DNA of 64,000 bases from Frigoribacterium sp. JB110 (GTDB taxonomy: Bacteria > Actinomycetota > Actinomycetes > Actinomycetales > Microbacteriaceae): the NCBI RefSeq assembly GCF_900163665.1, contig NZ_FUIA01000026.1, forward strand, positions 1-64,000, given 5' to 3'. Position numbers and translations under genes: made by a program. Under the pieces are notes generated by a model. That model was given only the letters and a program-made list of their open reading frames with translations. It ran no database searches and was not told the origin of the DNA. Below are positions 8,243 to 14,906 of this stretch, in pieces. Numbering within the stretch: the stretch's first letter is position 1; each line of letters opens with the position of its first letter.

Positions 8243-9760
8243 CTACTGACCCGTGTAGGACACCCCGGCCAGGGGCAGTCGGGAGTTGAGCGAGTCGACG
8301 GGGAAGTTCTCCACGCCGGGAACGGTCGCCGTGATCTGCTCCGCCGTGTACAGCCAGTCGGCCGCGTGGTCCTCGGAGACCTGGCGGGCCACCTCGGCGA
8401 GCAGCACGTTCGACTCCTCAGGGTTGGTCACCGTCATCGCCTGGTGGTGCAGCTCCTGCACCATCGGGTTGTCGTAGTGGAAGTAGTAGTCGGGGTTCGC
8501 GAAGTTCACCAGGTCGCGCGGTTCGACGTGATTGACCATGCTGAGCTCGTAGTCGCCGTTGGTGTAGACGTCGTTGAGCCAGGTCGGGAACTCCACCGGG
8601 TCGACCTTCAGCTCGACGCCGATGTCCCGGTAGGCGGAGACGAGGAACGTCGATATGGTCGTGCCGTAGAAGCTCGGCACCGTCAGCGTCAGCGAGAGGT
8701 CGGTGGTGCCGGCCTCCGCGAGCAGGCGCTCGGCCTCATCCGGGTCGTACGGCGCGACCTCGGAGAGATCCTCGAAGCCGGGGTCCAGCTCCGGCACCGG
8801 GCCGTACTGGGTCACTCCCGCGCCGATCGTCTCGACCAGGGCGTCGTGGTCGATCGCCAGCCGAAGCGCCTGTCGGACGCGGGGGTCGTCAAGCGGCTCG
8901 ACCGCGTTGTTGAACCCGAGCACGTACTTGTCGGTCGTGCGCCCGTAGGTCAGTTCGAAGCCGTCGACGCCGTCGATCTGCGGCACGAGATCGGCCTGCA
9001 CGGGGGTGAGCACGTCGAGCTCCCCGCCGAGCGCGGCATTCACACCGGCGTTGAAGTCTTCGATGTAGCTCACGTCGACCTCGGCGACCCCTGCAGGCTC
9101 GCCCCAGTAGTCGTCGTTGCGGGTGAGGACGATGCCGTCACCTGGCGCCCAATCGTCGACGACGAAGGGACCCGTGCCGTTGGCGGACGTCTTCATGTCC
9201 GTCTCATCGTCGGAGTCGAAGACGAGGCCGGCGGGGGTCGTCAGCGTGAACAGGAAGTTCTGATTCGGCTCGCTCAGCGTGATCACGACGCCGTCGGACG
9301 ACTCCTCGACCGATGCGACGCCGGCGAAGTCGTCGTGGCCCTGCACGGTGTCGTCGTCGATGACCTGCTGCAGCGAGGCGACCACGTCGCTCGGGGTCAG
9401 CTCGCCGCCGCCGTGGAAGGTCACGTCCTCGGCGAGGGTGAAGGAATAGGCCAGGCCGTCGTCCGAGACCTCGTACTGCTCGGCCAGCGCTTCGACGATC
9501 TCGCCCTCCTGTGTGCGGGTGACCAGGCCCTGATAGACGTTGTCGACGAGGATCTGCTCGAGTGCTGCCCCAGAGGTGTGCCGGATGTCGAGGTTGTCCG
9601 GAGCGAGCACCAGGCCGACGCGCAGCGTCGCATCCGGATCAGCGCCGACGGCCGGTGCGGTCTCCGGCTCGTCGCCCGTGCACGCTGCCAGCGTGAGGCC
9701 CGCGATGACCACACCGGCGGCGACGGCGGAGCGACGGCCGAGAGAAAGGGGGAGGAGCAT
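8243..9760 (-). CDS. ABC transporter substrate-binding lipoprotein (SBP_bac_5 family)
   Basis: 505 aa, normal for peptide/nickel binding proteins. The N-terminus is a lipoprotein signal: RRSAVAAGVVIAGLTLAAC, with lipobox LAAC. The mature protein has the family patterns TLRVGLVLAPDNLD, LAEDVTFHGGGELTPSDVV and DDPRVRQALRLAIDHDAL. It should capture the substrate outside the membrane and deliver it to the permeases. Its ATG overlaps the stop of the hydrolase by 1 nt (TGATG), with GGGGGAGGAG upstream. Substrate unknown: a peptide, a metal chelate or another small molecule are all possible in this family. Confidence 0.92.
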   Translation of the reverse strand: MLLPLSLGRRSAVAAGVVIAGLTLAACTGDEPETAPAVGADPDATLRVGLVLAPDNLDIRHTSGAALEQILVDNVYQGLVTRTQEGEIVEALAEQYEVSDDGLAYSFTLAEDVTFHGGGELTPSDVVASLQQVIDDDTVQGHDDFAGVASVEESSDGVVITLSEPNQNFLFTLTTPAGLVFDSDDETDMKTSANGTGPFVVDDWAPGDGIVLTRNDDYWGEPAGVAEVDVSYIEDFNAGVNAALGGELDVLTPVQADLVPQIDGVDGFELTYGRTTDKYVLGFNNAVEPLDDPRVRQALRLAIDHDALVETIGAGVTQYGPVPELDPGFEDLSEVAPYDPDEAERLLAEAGTTDLSLTLTVPSFYGTTISTFLVSAYRDIGVELKVDPVEFPTWLNDVYTNGDYELSMVNHVEPRDLVNFANPDYYFHYDNPMVQELHHQAMTVTNPEESNVLLAEVARQVSEDHAADWLYTAEQITATVPGVENFPVDSLNSRLPLAGVSYTGQ

Positions 9761-10698
9761 CAGCTGTGCGCCTTTCGGATCACGTCGGCCAGCTCCCGCG
9801 GAGCGACCTCCTGGACGTTGTGGGGAGCATCGAGGGCGACGATCGACGCGGACGGAATGTGCTCACGGAACACGTCGGCCGCGCTGTCGTCGACGAAGCC
9901 GCGGGTGCCGCGCACCAGCGTGGTCTCGGCGCGCACGGTCTCGAGGTCGCGCCAGCTGGCCGCCTGGTCGATGGTGCGTGCGGACGACGAGGCGTCGAGG
10001 GCGTGTGCGGCGATCGTCGCGAAGTGATGCTTCCACTCGACGACACCGTCCTCGCGCACACGGGAGTTGAGATGCACACCGCGACGCGCCTCGACGCGGT
10101 CGCCGCCGAGCCCGAACGACACGGCGTAGTCGACGAGCTCCTCGCGCGAGGAGAACTCCAGCCGCTCGTAGAACGCGCGCAGCTTCTCTGGGCCGCCCTG
10201 GTCGATCGACGGCGTGATGTCGACGAGGACCAGCCGCGAGACGAGGTCGGGGCGGGCGGCGGCGACGGCCGCGGCGGTGAGGCCCCCGAGGGACTGGCCG
10301 ACGAGCACAACGGGGGTGCTCGCCACAGCCTCGATCACACCGATCACGGCGGGGGCGATCGTGTGCGGGGAGTAGTCGGCGTCCTCGCGCCACGCGGAGT
10401 CGCCGTGGCCCGGCAGGTCGACCGCGAGGACGGGCTCGCCGAGGGAGAGGACGGTGGCGTCCCAGGTGTGCGCGTTCAGCCCCGCACCGTGCAGGAGCAC
10501 GATATCTGCTGGCGCGTCGCCGTACGCGATGGCGCTGACAACGGCACCGGCGGAGGAAGCGACATCGATGCGCTCGGCGTTCGGAACCGCGGCGCCGAGC
10601 CGTTCGGCCTGGCCGGCCAGGAAGGAGAACTCCTCGGCATCATGGGGCACGAGCCCCGACTGCTGCGTCGCAGTCGAGCCTGAGTGGTCGGATGCCAC
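9760..10698 (-). CDS. Alpha/beta hydrolase, first gene of the ABC importer operon
   Basis: 312 aa from GTG 10698, which has GAAAGGA upstream; the frame is open to 10848 but lacks a better start. Alpha/beta hydrolase fold: oxyanion HGAGLNAHTWD near residue 85, DLPGHGDS, nucleophile elbow VGQSLGG near 153, and the catalytic His in APHNVQEVAP near the end. No signal peptide, so cytoplasmic. It is co-translated with a full peptide-type importer, which suggests that it cleaves the imported compound (an ester, amide or lactone) inside the cell. The coupling is seen; the substrate is inferred and unknown. Confidence 0.88.
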   Translation of the reverse strand: MASDHSGSTATQQSGLVPHDAEEFSFLAGQAERLGAAVPNAERIDVASSAGAVVSAIAYGDAPADIVLLHGAGLNAHTWDATVLSLGEPVLAVDLPGHGDSAWREDADYSPHTIAPAVIGVIEAVASTPVVLVGQSLGGLTAAAVAAARPDLVSRLVLVDITPSIDQGGPEKLRAFYERLEFSSREELVDYAVSFGLGGDRVEARRGVHLNSRVREDGVVEWKHHFATIAAHALDASSSARTIDQAASWRDLETVRAETTLVRGTRGFVDDSAADVFREHIPSASIVALDAPHNVQEVAPRELADVIRKAHS

Positions 10699-10926
10699 GT
10701 CAGATCCTTTCGTGAGGCGAGCCGGAGAGTCGATCCGGATGGCTCTATTCTGCGGGTCTTCACGACTCCGAGCGAAATCTGAAGGCGATGTGCACGCTAC
10801 ACGGCCGCATGGACATGTCATGATGTAGATGATTCGTGATCGATGCATGTCGATCTGATCCGGTCAGCTGAGTGTCCGTTGCCCACGATACGGTGTGAGA
10901 ACACTCGCGCATCGATGGGAGACGAC
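10699..10926. promoter_or_regulatory. Divergent promoter region of the hydrolase-ABC operon and the ahpD-like gene
   Basis: 228-bp non-coding spacer. Leftward, CAGAAT (complement near 10748-10753) is a possible -10. Rightward, GATACGGT near 10888-10895 is a possible -10. No clear operator symmetry was found, and no regulator gene is adjacent. Confidence 0.35.
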
Positions 10927-11394
10927 GTGACATCCACTCGCGTGCACCTGAACAAGACCGCACCTGACGCGTACAAAGCGCTCAGCGCGTTCGCCGACAC
11001 CGCGGCTCGCATCGCCGCCGAGAACGGCGTCGACGATCGGGTCAAAGAGCTCGTCCTGCTGCACTGCTCGCAGCTCAACGGCTGCGCCTACTGCGTTCGC
11101 GTGCACACCGACCGCGCGGCGAAGGCCGGCGTCGGGTACGACGACCTCGCGCAGCTGCCGGTGTGGCGCGAGTCCGGCGTCTTCAGCGAGCGGGAGCGCG
11201 CGGCGCTCGAGCTGGCAGAAGCGTTCACCTTCATCCACTCCGGCGGTGTCTCCGACGACGTGTACGCGCGCGCGACGTCGGTGCTCACCGACGCCGAGTA
11301 CGCCGGGGTCAGCTGGCTGGCCGTCGAGATCAACGCCTTCAACCGCGTCGTGCTCGCCTCTCGGCTGCAGACGAACCCCGTCGCCCGCTCGTGA
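10927..11394 (+). CDS. Carboxymuconolactone decarboxylase / AhpD-like protein
   Basis: 155 aa from GTG 10927, which has GGGAG six bases upstream; an ATG at 10915 has no ribosome site. AhpD core motif: NGCAYCVRVHTDRA near residue 55, with the redox CxxC pair and the following His, preceded by the helix VKELVLLHCSQL with the conserved Glu. Such proteins reduce peroxides or act as CxxC thiol oxidoreductases. Its stop overlaps the start of the phosphatase gene (GTGA), so both are co-translated. Cytoplasmic. Confidence 0.9.
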   Translation: MTSTRVHLNKTAPDAYKALSAFADTAARIAAENGVDDRVKELVLLHCSQLNGCAYCVRVHTDRAAKAGVGYDDLAQLPVWRESGVFSERERAALELAEAFTFIHSGGVSDDVYARATSVLTDAEYAGVSWLAVEINAFNRVVLASRLQTNPVARS

Positions 11395-12122
11395 CGGCGA
11401 GGGAGACCGCATCGTGGCCAGGCGTCGACGGTGCCATCAACTTCCGCGACGTCGGCGGTCTTCCCGCGTCCGGCGGCATCACCCGGCGCGGGGTGCTGTT
11501 CCGCTCCGGTGCGCTCTCGGAGCTGACCCCTGAAGGGCAGCGGCGGCTGCGGGATCTGGGCATCCGGCGCATCATCGATCTGCGCTCCGATGAGGAGCTG
11601 GCGACGGAGCCGAGCCGTTCCGGCGGCATCGAGACATTCCATCTGCCGCTGTTCCTCGGGTCTGCAGGGTCGTTCTTCCGGCCGGATATGACGCTCGAGC
11701 TGATGTACCGCTCCCTGCTCGACCAGGCGGGGGAGCGGCTGACGTGGGCGGCACGGCTGATCGCCGAGGATGATCCGGTCGTCGTGCACTGCACAGCGGG
11801 CAAGGATCGCACCGGGGTGACGACCGCGCTCGTGCTCTCGGCCGTCGGAGTCGCCGATGAGGCCATCGTGGCCGACTACGCGCGCACGGAGTCCCTGCTG
11901 CCTGAGACGCGCAACCGCGCCATGCTGGCAGGCCTGCGGGCGTCAGGGCTCGATCAGGAGAATCTCATCGACCTCGCGATGCGCTCGCCTGCCCACGTGA
12001 TGGCGGGGTTCCTGACGGAGCTGCGGCAGCGCCACGGGTCGGCGCAGGAGTGGTTCCGCGAGCAGGGCATGTCGGCGGCGGAGCTGCGCGGTCTGCGCGA
12101 CGCACTCGTCGACGGCGAATGA
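11391..12122 (+). CDS. Protein tyrosine/serine phosphatase (Y_phosphatase3 type)
   Basis: 243 aa. P-loop HCTAGKDRTG near residue 140 is the CX5R active site with catalytic Cys and Arg; upstream are NFRDVGGLP, FRSGALSELT and IIDLRSDEE, the N-terminal signature of the MptpB-like family. These enzymes hydrolyse phosphotyrosine, phosphoserine or phosphoinositides. GTG start at 11391 sits in the stop codon of the AhpD-like gene, so translation is coupled. No signal peptide. The biological substrate is not inferable. Confidence 0.9.
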   Translation: MTARETASWPGVDGAINFRDVGGLPASGGITRRGVLFRSGALSELTPEGQRRLRDLGIRRIIDLRSDEELATEPSRSGGIETFHLPLFLGSAGSFFRPDMTLELMYRSLLDQAGERLTWAARLIAEDDPVVVHCTAGKDRTGVTTALVLSAVGVADEAIVADYARTESLLPETRNRAMLAGLRASGLDQENLIDLAMRSPAHVMAGFLTELRQRHGSAQEWFREQGMSAAELRGLRDALVDGE

Positions 12123-12147
12123 GGCGTCTTCGCCTCTCGGTTTGTTT
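12121..12147 (+). terminator. Short hairpin terminator after the phosphatase gene
   Basis: GAGGCG-TCTT-CGCCTC (12121-12136) begins inside the stop codon and is followed after four bases by TTTGTTT. The stem is only 6 bp. The T-rich tract doubles as the -35 region of the next promoter. Confidence 0.5.
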
Positions 12148-12169
12148 GTAGGTAAGGCTCGCCTATACT
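12141..12169 (+). promoter_or_regulatory. Iron-regulated promoter with IdeR/DtxR-type iron box
   Basis: GTAGGTAAGGCTCGCCTAT (12148-12166) matches 14 of 19 positions of the DtxR/IdeR consensus TTAGGTTAGGCTAACCTAA. It lies between a -35 (TTTGTT, 12141-12146) and a -10 (TATACT, 12164-12169) that are 17 bp apart, so an iron-loaded repressor would block RNA polymerase directly. GGAGGAG follows just before the ATG at 12179. Confidence 0.85.
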
Positions 12170-12178
12170 GGAGGAGCC

Positions 12179-12649
12179 ATGAACACCGACACCACTCAGC
12201 ACAACAGCGCAGCGTGCCGCGCCTCGCGTCACACGCGCGTGCAGCACCTGATCACGGCCGACGAATCGTCGCTGATCGATCTCGAGATTCTGCTCGCGAC
12301 GCTGCCGCTGTGCTCGACGGGGCGCGTGTTCATCGAAGTGCCGGACGCATCGGCGATCGGCACCGTCTCGGCTCCTCCGCGCATGGTGGTGACCTGGTTG
12401 GACCGCTCCGCCCGCACTGGCGCACCGGGCAGCGGGCGGTCGTGCCGTCAGGGAGAGGCGCTGTCGCGCGCCGTGACCGCATGGGCGAACGAGATGATGT
12501 GCGATTCCGACGACGCGACGCGGGTGCACCTGCTCGGCGGGTTCCTCGGCACAGCAGACATCATCGACCACCTCACCGACGGTCTCGGAGTCGCCCGCGA
12601 TCGTGTCGAGGTTCCCGACTGGTACCCGGCCGGCGTGCGCGCCCGCTGA
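12179..12649 (+). CDS. Siderophore-interacting-protein-like (SIP) domain protein, short form
   Basis: 156 aa, roughly the C-terminal NAD(P)H-binding half of siderophore-interacting ferric reductases. It shows the SIP-type segments HLITADESSLIDLEILLATLP and GRVFIEVPDAS, and ends near PDWYPAGVRAR. The FAD-binding half is missing, as in several stand-alone actinobacterial SIP-like proteins. It probably helps release iron from siderophores or binds a partner domain. The iron box directly upstream supports a role under iron starvation. Convergent with the next gene, 18 bp apart. Confidence 0.82.
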   Translation: MNTDTTQHNSAACRASRHTRVQHLITADESSLIDLEILLATLPLCSTGRVFIEVPDASAIGTVSAPPRMVVTWLDRSARTGAPGSGRSCRQGEALSRAVTAWANEMMCDSDDATRVHLLGGFLGTADIIDHLTDGLGVARDRVEVPDWYPAGVRAR

Positions 12650-12667
12650 GGCGTTCCTTCGCGCCGT

Positions 12668-13126
12668 TCACCCGGTGATGTAGCCGCCGTCTGCGAGTCC
12701 GGCGTCGATCTCGAACCGATTGCGGAGCGGGTCGCGCCCCGCCAGCAGGTAGAGCACGGGCATCAGCAGGCCATAGCGCCGCCACTGCCGCAGGTGCACG
12801 CGTTCGTGGTCGCGCACACGAGCCGGTTCGGCCGCACGATGTGTGAGGAAGCATCGCCCGACGCAGACGCCTCCCCGTGCGTGGGTGAAGCGCGGCATGC
12901 CGCGGAAGACGAACAGCTCACCGCTGCGTTCGACACGGCCGGTGCTCCACAGCGTGCCCCAGACGAATCCGAACGCGGTGGCCACCAGACTCCCGGCGCG
13001 GCTGATGGGTGAGTCGAGCAGGAACGGCGGGATGTGCCTGTCGAGCTCGCGGCCGTGCTCCGCGCGCAGCTCGGCGATCTCGCGCCACTCGGCCGGCGGG
13101 GCGTCGCGGGGGAACCACAGCCTCAC
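12668..13126 (-). CDS. Small HExxH-containing protein of unknown function
   Basis: 152 aa. It holds DHERVHLRQWRRYG near residue 105, an HExxH zinc motif followed by a hydrophobic helix (LLMPVLYLLAG) and NRFEIDAG with a conserved acidic residue. That arrangement looks like a minimal zincin core, and homologues in Microbacteriaceae are often mislabelled as Fe-S oxidoreductases although no cysteine cluster is present. Starts with GTG overlapping the TAG of the ureohydrolase-like gene (TAGTG), so both are co-translated. No signal peptide is clear. Protease activity is only inferred. Confidence 0.7.
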   Translation of the reverse strand: MRLWFPRDAPPAEWREIAELRAEHGRELDRHIPPFLLDSPISRAGSLVATAFGFVWGTLWSTGRVERSGELFVFRGMPRFTHARGGVCVGRCFLTHRAAEPARVRDHERVHLRQWRRYGLLMPVLYLLAGRDPLRNRFEIDAGLADGGYITG

Positions 13127-13968
13127 TATGCGCCCTGCTGCGACTTCGTCAGCGCGGAGACGAGTCGCAGGATCGTGCCCATGTCGTCGACGGCGGCCGC
13201 GGGGGTCGACGGCGCGAACCCGGAGATCGTCGCGCCGGCGAGATCGAACCTGGCGCGCAGAGCGCCGATCGCGTCGATGAGCGTCTGCAGGGTGAGGCCG
13301 AAGGGCACGGATGATGAGACGCCGCCGATCTCGCTCGGGTCGAGCACATCGAGTGAGACGTGCAGGAACAGGCGCTGCGCACCGCGGGGAGCGAGTGCCT
13401 CGGCGATCGCTGTGGGATCGCCTGTGAGCTCGTCGACCGAGACGGCGGCCATTCCGCCCGAGTCGAGCAGCTCGGCTTCCGCGTCGTCGTACTCGCGCGC
13501 ACCTGCGAGGACGACGCGCACCGGGTCGATCCGACCTCGTTCGAAGGCGAGTCCGCCGCCGAAGCCTCCCGTCATCGCACGCAGTGCCATCCCCTCATAG
13601 GAGCCGTCCCTGCTCGTCTCAGGGGAATGCAGCGCGGCGTGCGCCGAGAACCAGGCGACGGCGATGTCGGCGCCGCCCGACGCGAGCGCATCGAGCGCGC
13701 CGACGGTCACGGTCGCGTCGCCCCCGACGACGATGGCTGGGGGCTCTGCCGCGGCGACGGCCTCGGCGATCGACGTTCTGATCCGCATCAGCGAGCTGGC
13801 CCTGTGCACACCGGTGCCGATGGCCTCACCGGCTTCCAACGGCACGTCGACGCGTGAGCACGCGGCGCTGGGCAGATCACCGGCGATGGCTTCCGCGCCG
13901 TCGATCAGCGCCATCGCACGAGAAGAGGCCGACCCCTGCCACTGGGGCACTACGACGAACCGGCTCAT
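13126..13968 (-). CDS. Arginase/ureohydrolase-fold protein with degenerate metal site
   Basis: 280 aa from ATG 13968, normal for the arginase/agmatinase fold. The order of family blocks is intact: VVGGDATVTVGAL near residue 100, AVAWFSAHAALHSPE near 125 and LFLHVSLDVLDPSEIGG near 210. Key ligands are changed: GGDH is GGDA, DAHAD is SAHAA; DxD is kept only in part as SLDVLDP. Catalytic ureohydrolases need these residues to bind two manganese ions, so classical amidine hydrolysis is unlikely. Translated together with the HExxH protein. It may be a pseudoenzyme or an altered-specificity hydrolase. Confidence 0.85.
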   Translation of the reverse strand: MSRFVVVPQWQGSASSRAMALIDGAEAIAGDLPSAACSRVDVPLEAGEAIGTGVHRASSLMRIRTSIAEAVAAAEPPAIVVGGDATVTVGALDALASGGADIAVAWFSAHAALHSPETSRDGSYEGMALRAMTGGFGGGLAFERGRIDPVRVVLAGAREYDDAEAELLDSGGMAAVSVDELTGDPTAIAEALAPRGAQRLFLHVSLDVLDPSEIGGVSSSVPFGLTLQTLIDAIGALRARFDLAGATISGFAPSTPAAAVDDMGTILRLVSALTKSQQGA

Positions 13969-14009
13969 GTGTCCATTCTGCCCCGCGACGACCCGAGCCG
14001 CCAGAAACA

Positions 14010-14050
14010 CGCGAGGCGCAGGCCGGAGCGAGTCCGGTCTGCGCCTCGCG
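14010..14050 (-). terminator. Strong hairpin terminator for pspA
   Basis: A 12-bp outer stem (14010-14021 with 14039-14050, CGCGAGGCGCAG) continues into a 6-bp inner stem with one G-T pair and a 5-nt loop. Read leftward it is followed by TGTTTCTGG, a weak T tract. It sits 19 bp after the pspA stop. Confidence 0.75.
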
Positions 14051-14068
14051 CGGAGTGCGCTCGCTCCG

Positions 14069-14797
14069 TCAGGAGGCGAGCTCTCCCTGGCCGGTCTTGA
14101 GCGCGGCGAGGCGAGCTTCGACCTCGGTGAGCTCGCCCATGTCATCGAGCGCCTCGAACTGCGAGTCGAGGGAGGACGCGGCGATCTCCGCCTTGCCCGT
14201 CGCGAGCGCCTCCTGGCGGCGCACCTTCTCCTCGAAGCGGCCGAGGTCGCTGGTCGGGTCCATCACGTTGATGGACTTGACGGCGTCGTGGACCTTGTTC
14301 TGGGCCTCGGCGGTCTTGGCACGGGCGACGAGCTGGTCGCGCTTCGTCTTCAGGTCGACGAGCTTCTGCTTCATGCCGGTCAGGCCGGCCTTGAGCTTCT
14401 CGACCGTCTCGGTCTGCGAGGCGATCTGGGGCGCGGCGTCCTTCGCGTCCTTCTCCTCGGCGATCTGACGCTGCAGAGCGACCTTCGCGAGGTTGTCGAA
14501 CTTGTCGGCGCCGGCGGTGTCGCCCGAGGTGCGCATCTCGTCGGCCTTGCGGCTGGCGGCGATGGCCTTGTTGCCCCATTCCTTCGCGGTCTGGATGTCC
14601 TCGGCGTGGTCGCGCTCGAGCAGTCGCAGATTGCCGATGGTCTCGGCGATCGCGGCCTCGGCGTCGGCGATGTTGTTCGTGAAGTCGCGGATCAGCTGAT
14701 CCAGCATCTTCTCCGGATCCTCCGCCTGGTCGATCATGGCGTTGACGTTCGCCCTGATCAGTGTGGAGATGCGACCGAAGATCGACTGCTTGCTCAT
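14069..14797 (-). CDS. pspA: PspA/IM30 family protein
   Basis: 242 aa, the family's usual size, and almost entirely helical coiled coil. The N-terminal amphipathic helix (MSKQSIFGRISTLIRANVNAMID) and the conserved AEDPEKMLDQLIRDF motif identify PspA, a membrane-stress protein that forms large assemblies and protects membrane integrity. Only 109 bp downstream of the TPM-domain gene on the same strand, a pairing seen in other Actinobacteria, so both are likely one stress operon. The usual mycobacterial regulator ClgR is not nearby. Confidence 0.93.
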   Translation of the reverse strand: MSKQSIFGRISTLIRANVNAMIDQAEDPEKMLDQLIRDFTNNIADAEAAIAETIGNLRLLERDHAEDIQTAKEWGNKAIAASRKADEMRTSGDTAGADKFDNLAKVALQRQIAEEKDAKDAAPQIASQTETVEKLKAGLTGMKQKLVDLKTKRDQLVARAKTAEAQNKVHDAVKSINVMDPTSDLGRFEEKVRRQEALATGKAEIAASSLDSQFEALDDMGELTEVEARLAALKTGQGELAS

Positions 14798-14906
14798 GTG
14801 GTTTCCCTTCGTAGGTGAGTATGAAGCTATCTGGTCAGAGTGTCCGATGCGAGAACGCTTTCTAGCCGTGGGCTATGCATTTCCTCAGTGCGAAGGTGCG
14901 CGGGCA

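Noticed and set aside
6432..10027. Long plus-strand open frames (605 aa at 6432-8249 and 937 aa at 7214-10027)
   Set aside because: They lie antisense to the ABC importer genes, have Arg/His/Gln-rich composition typical of shadow frames in GC-rich DNA, and match no family.
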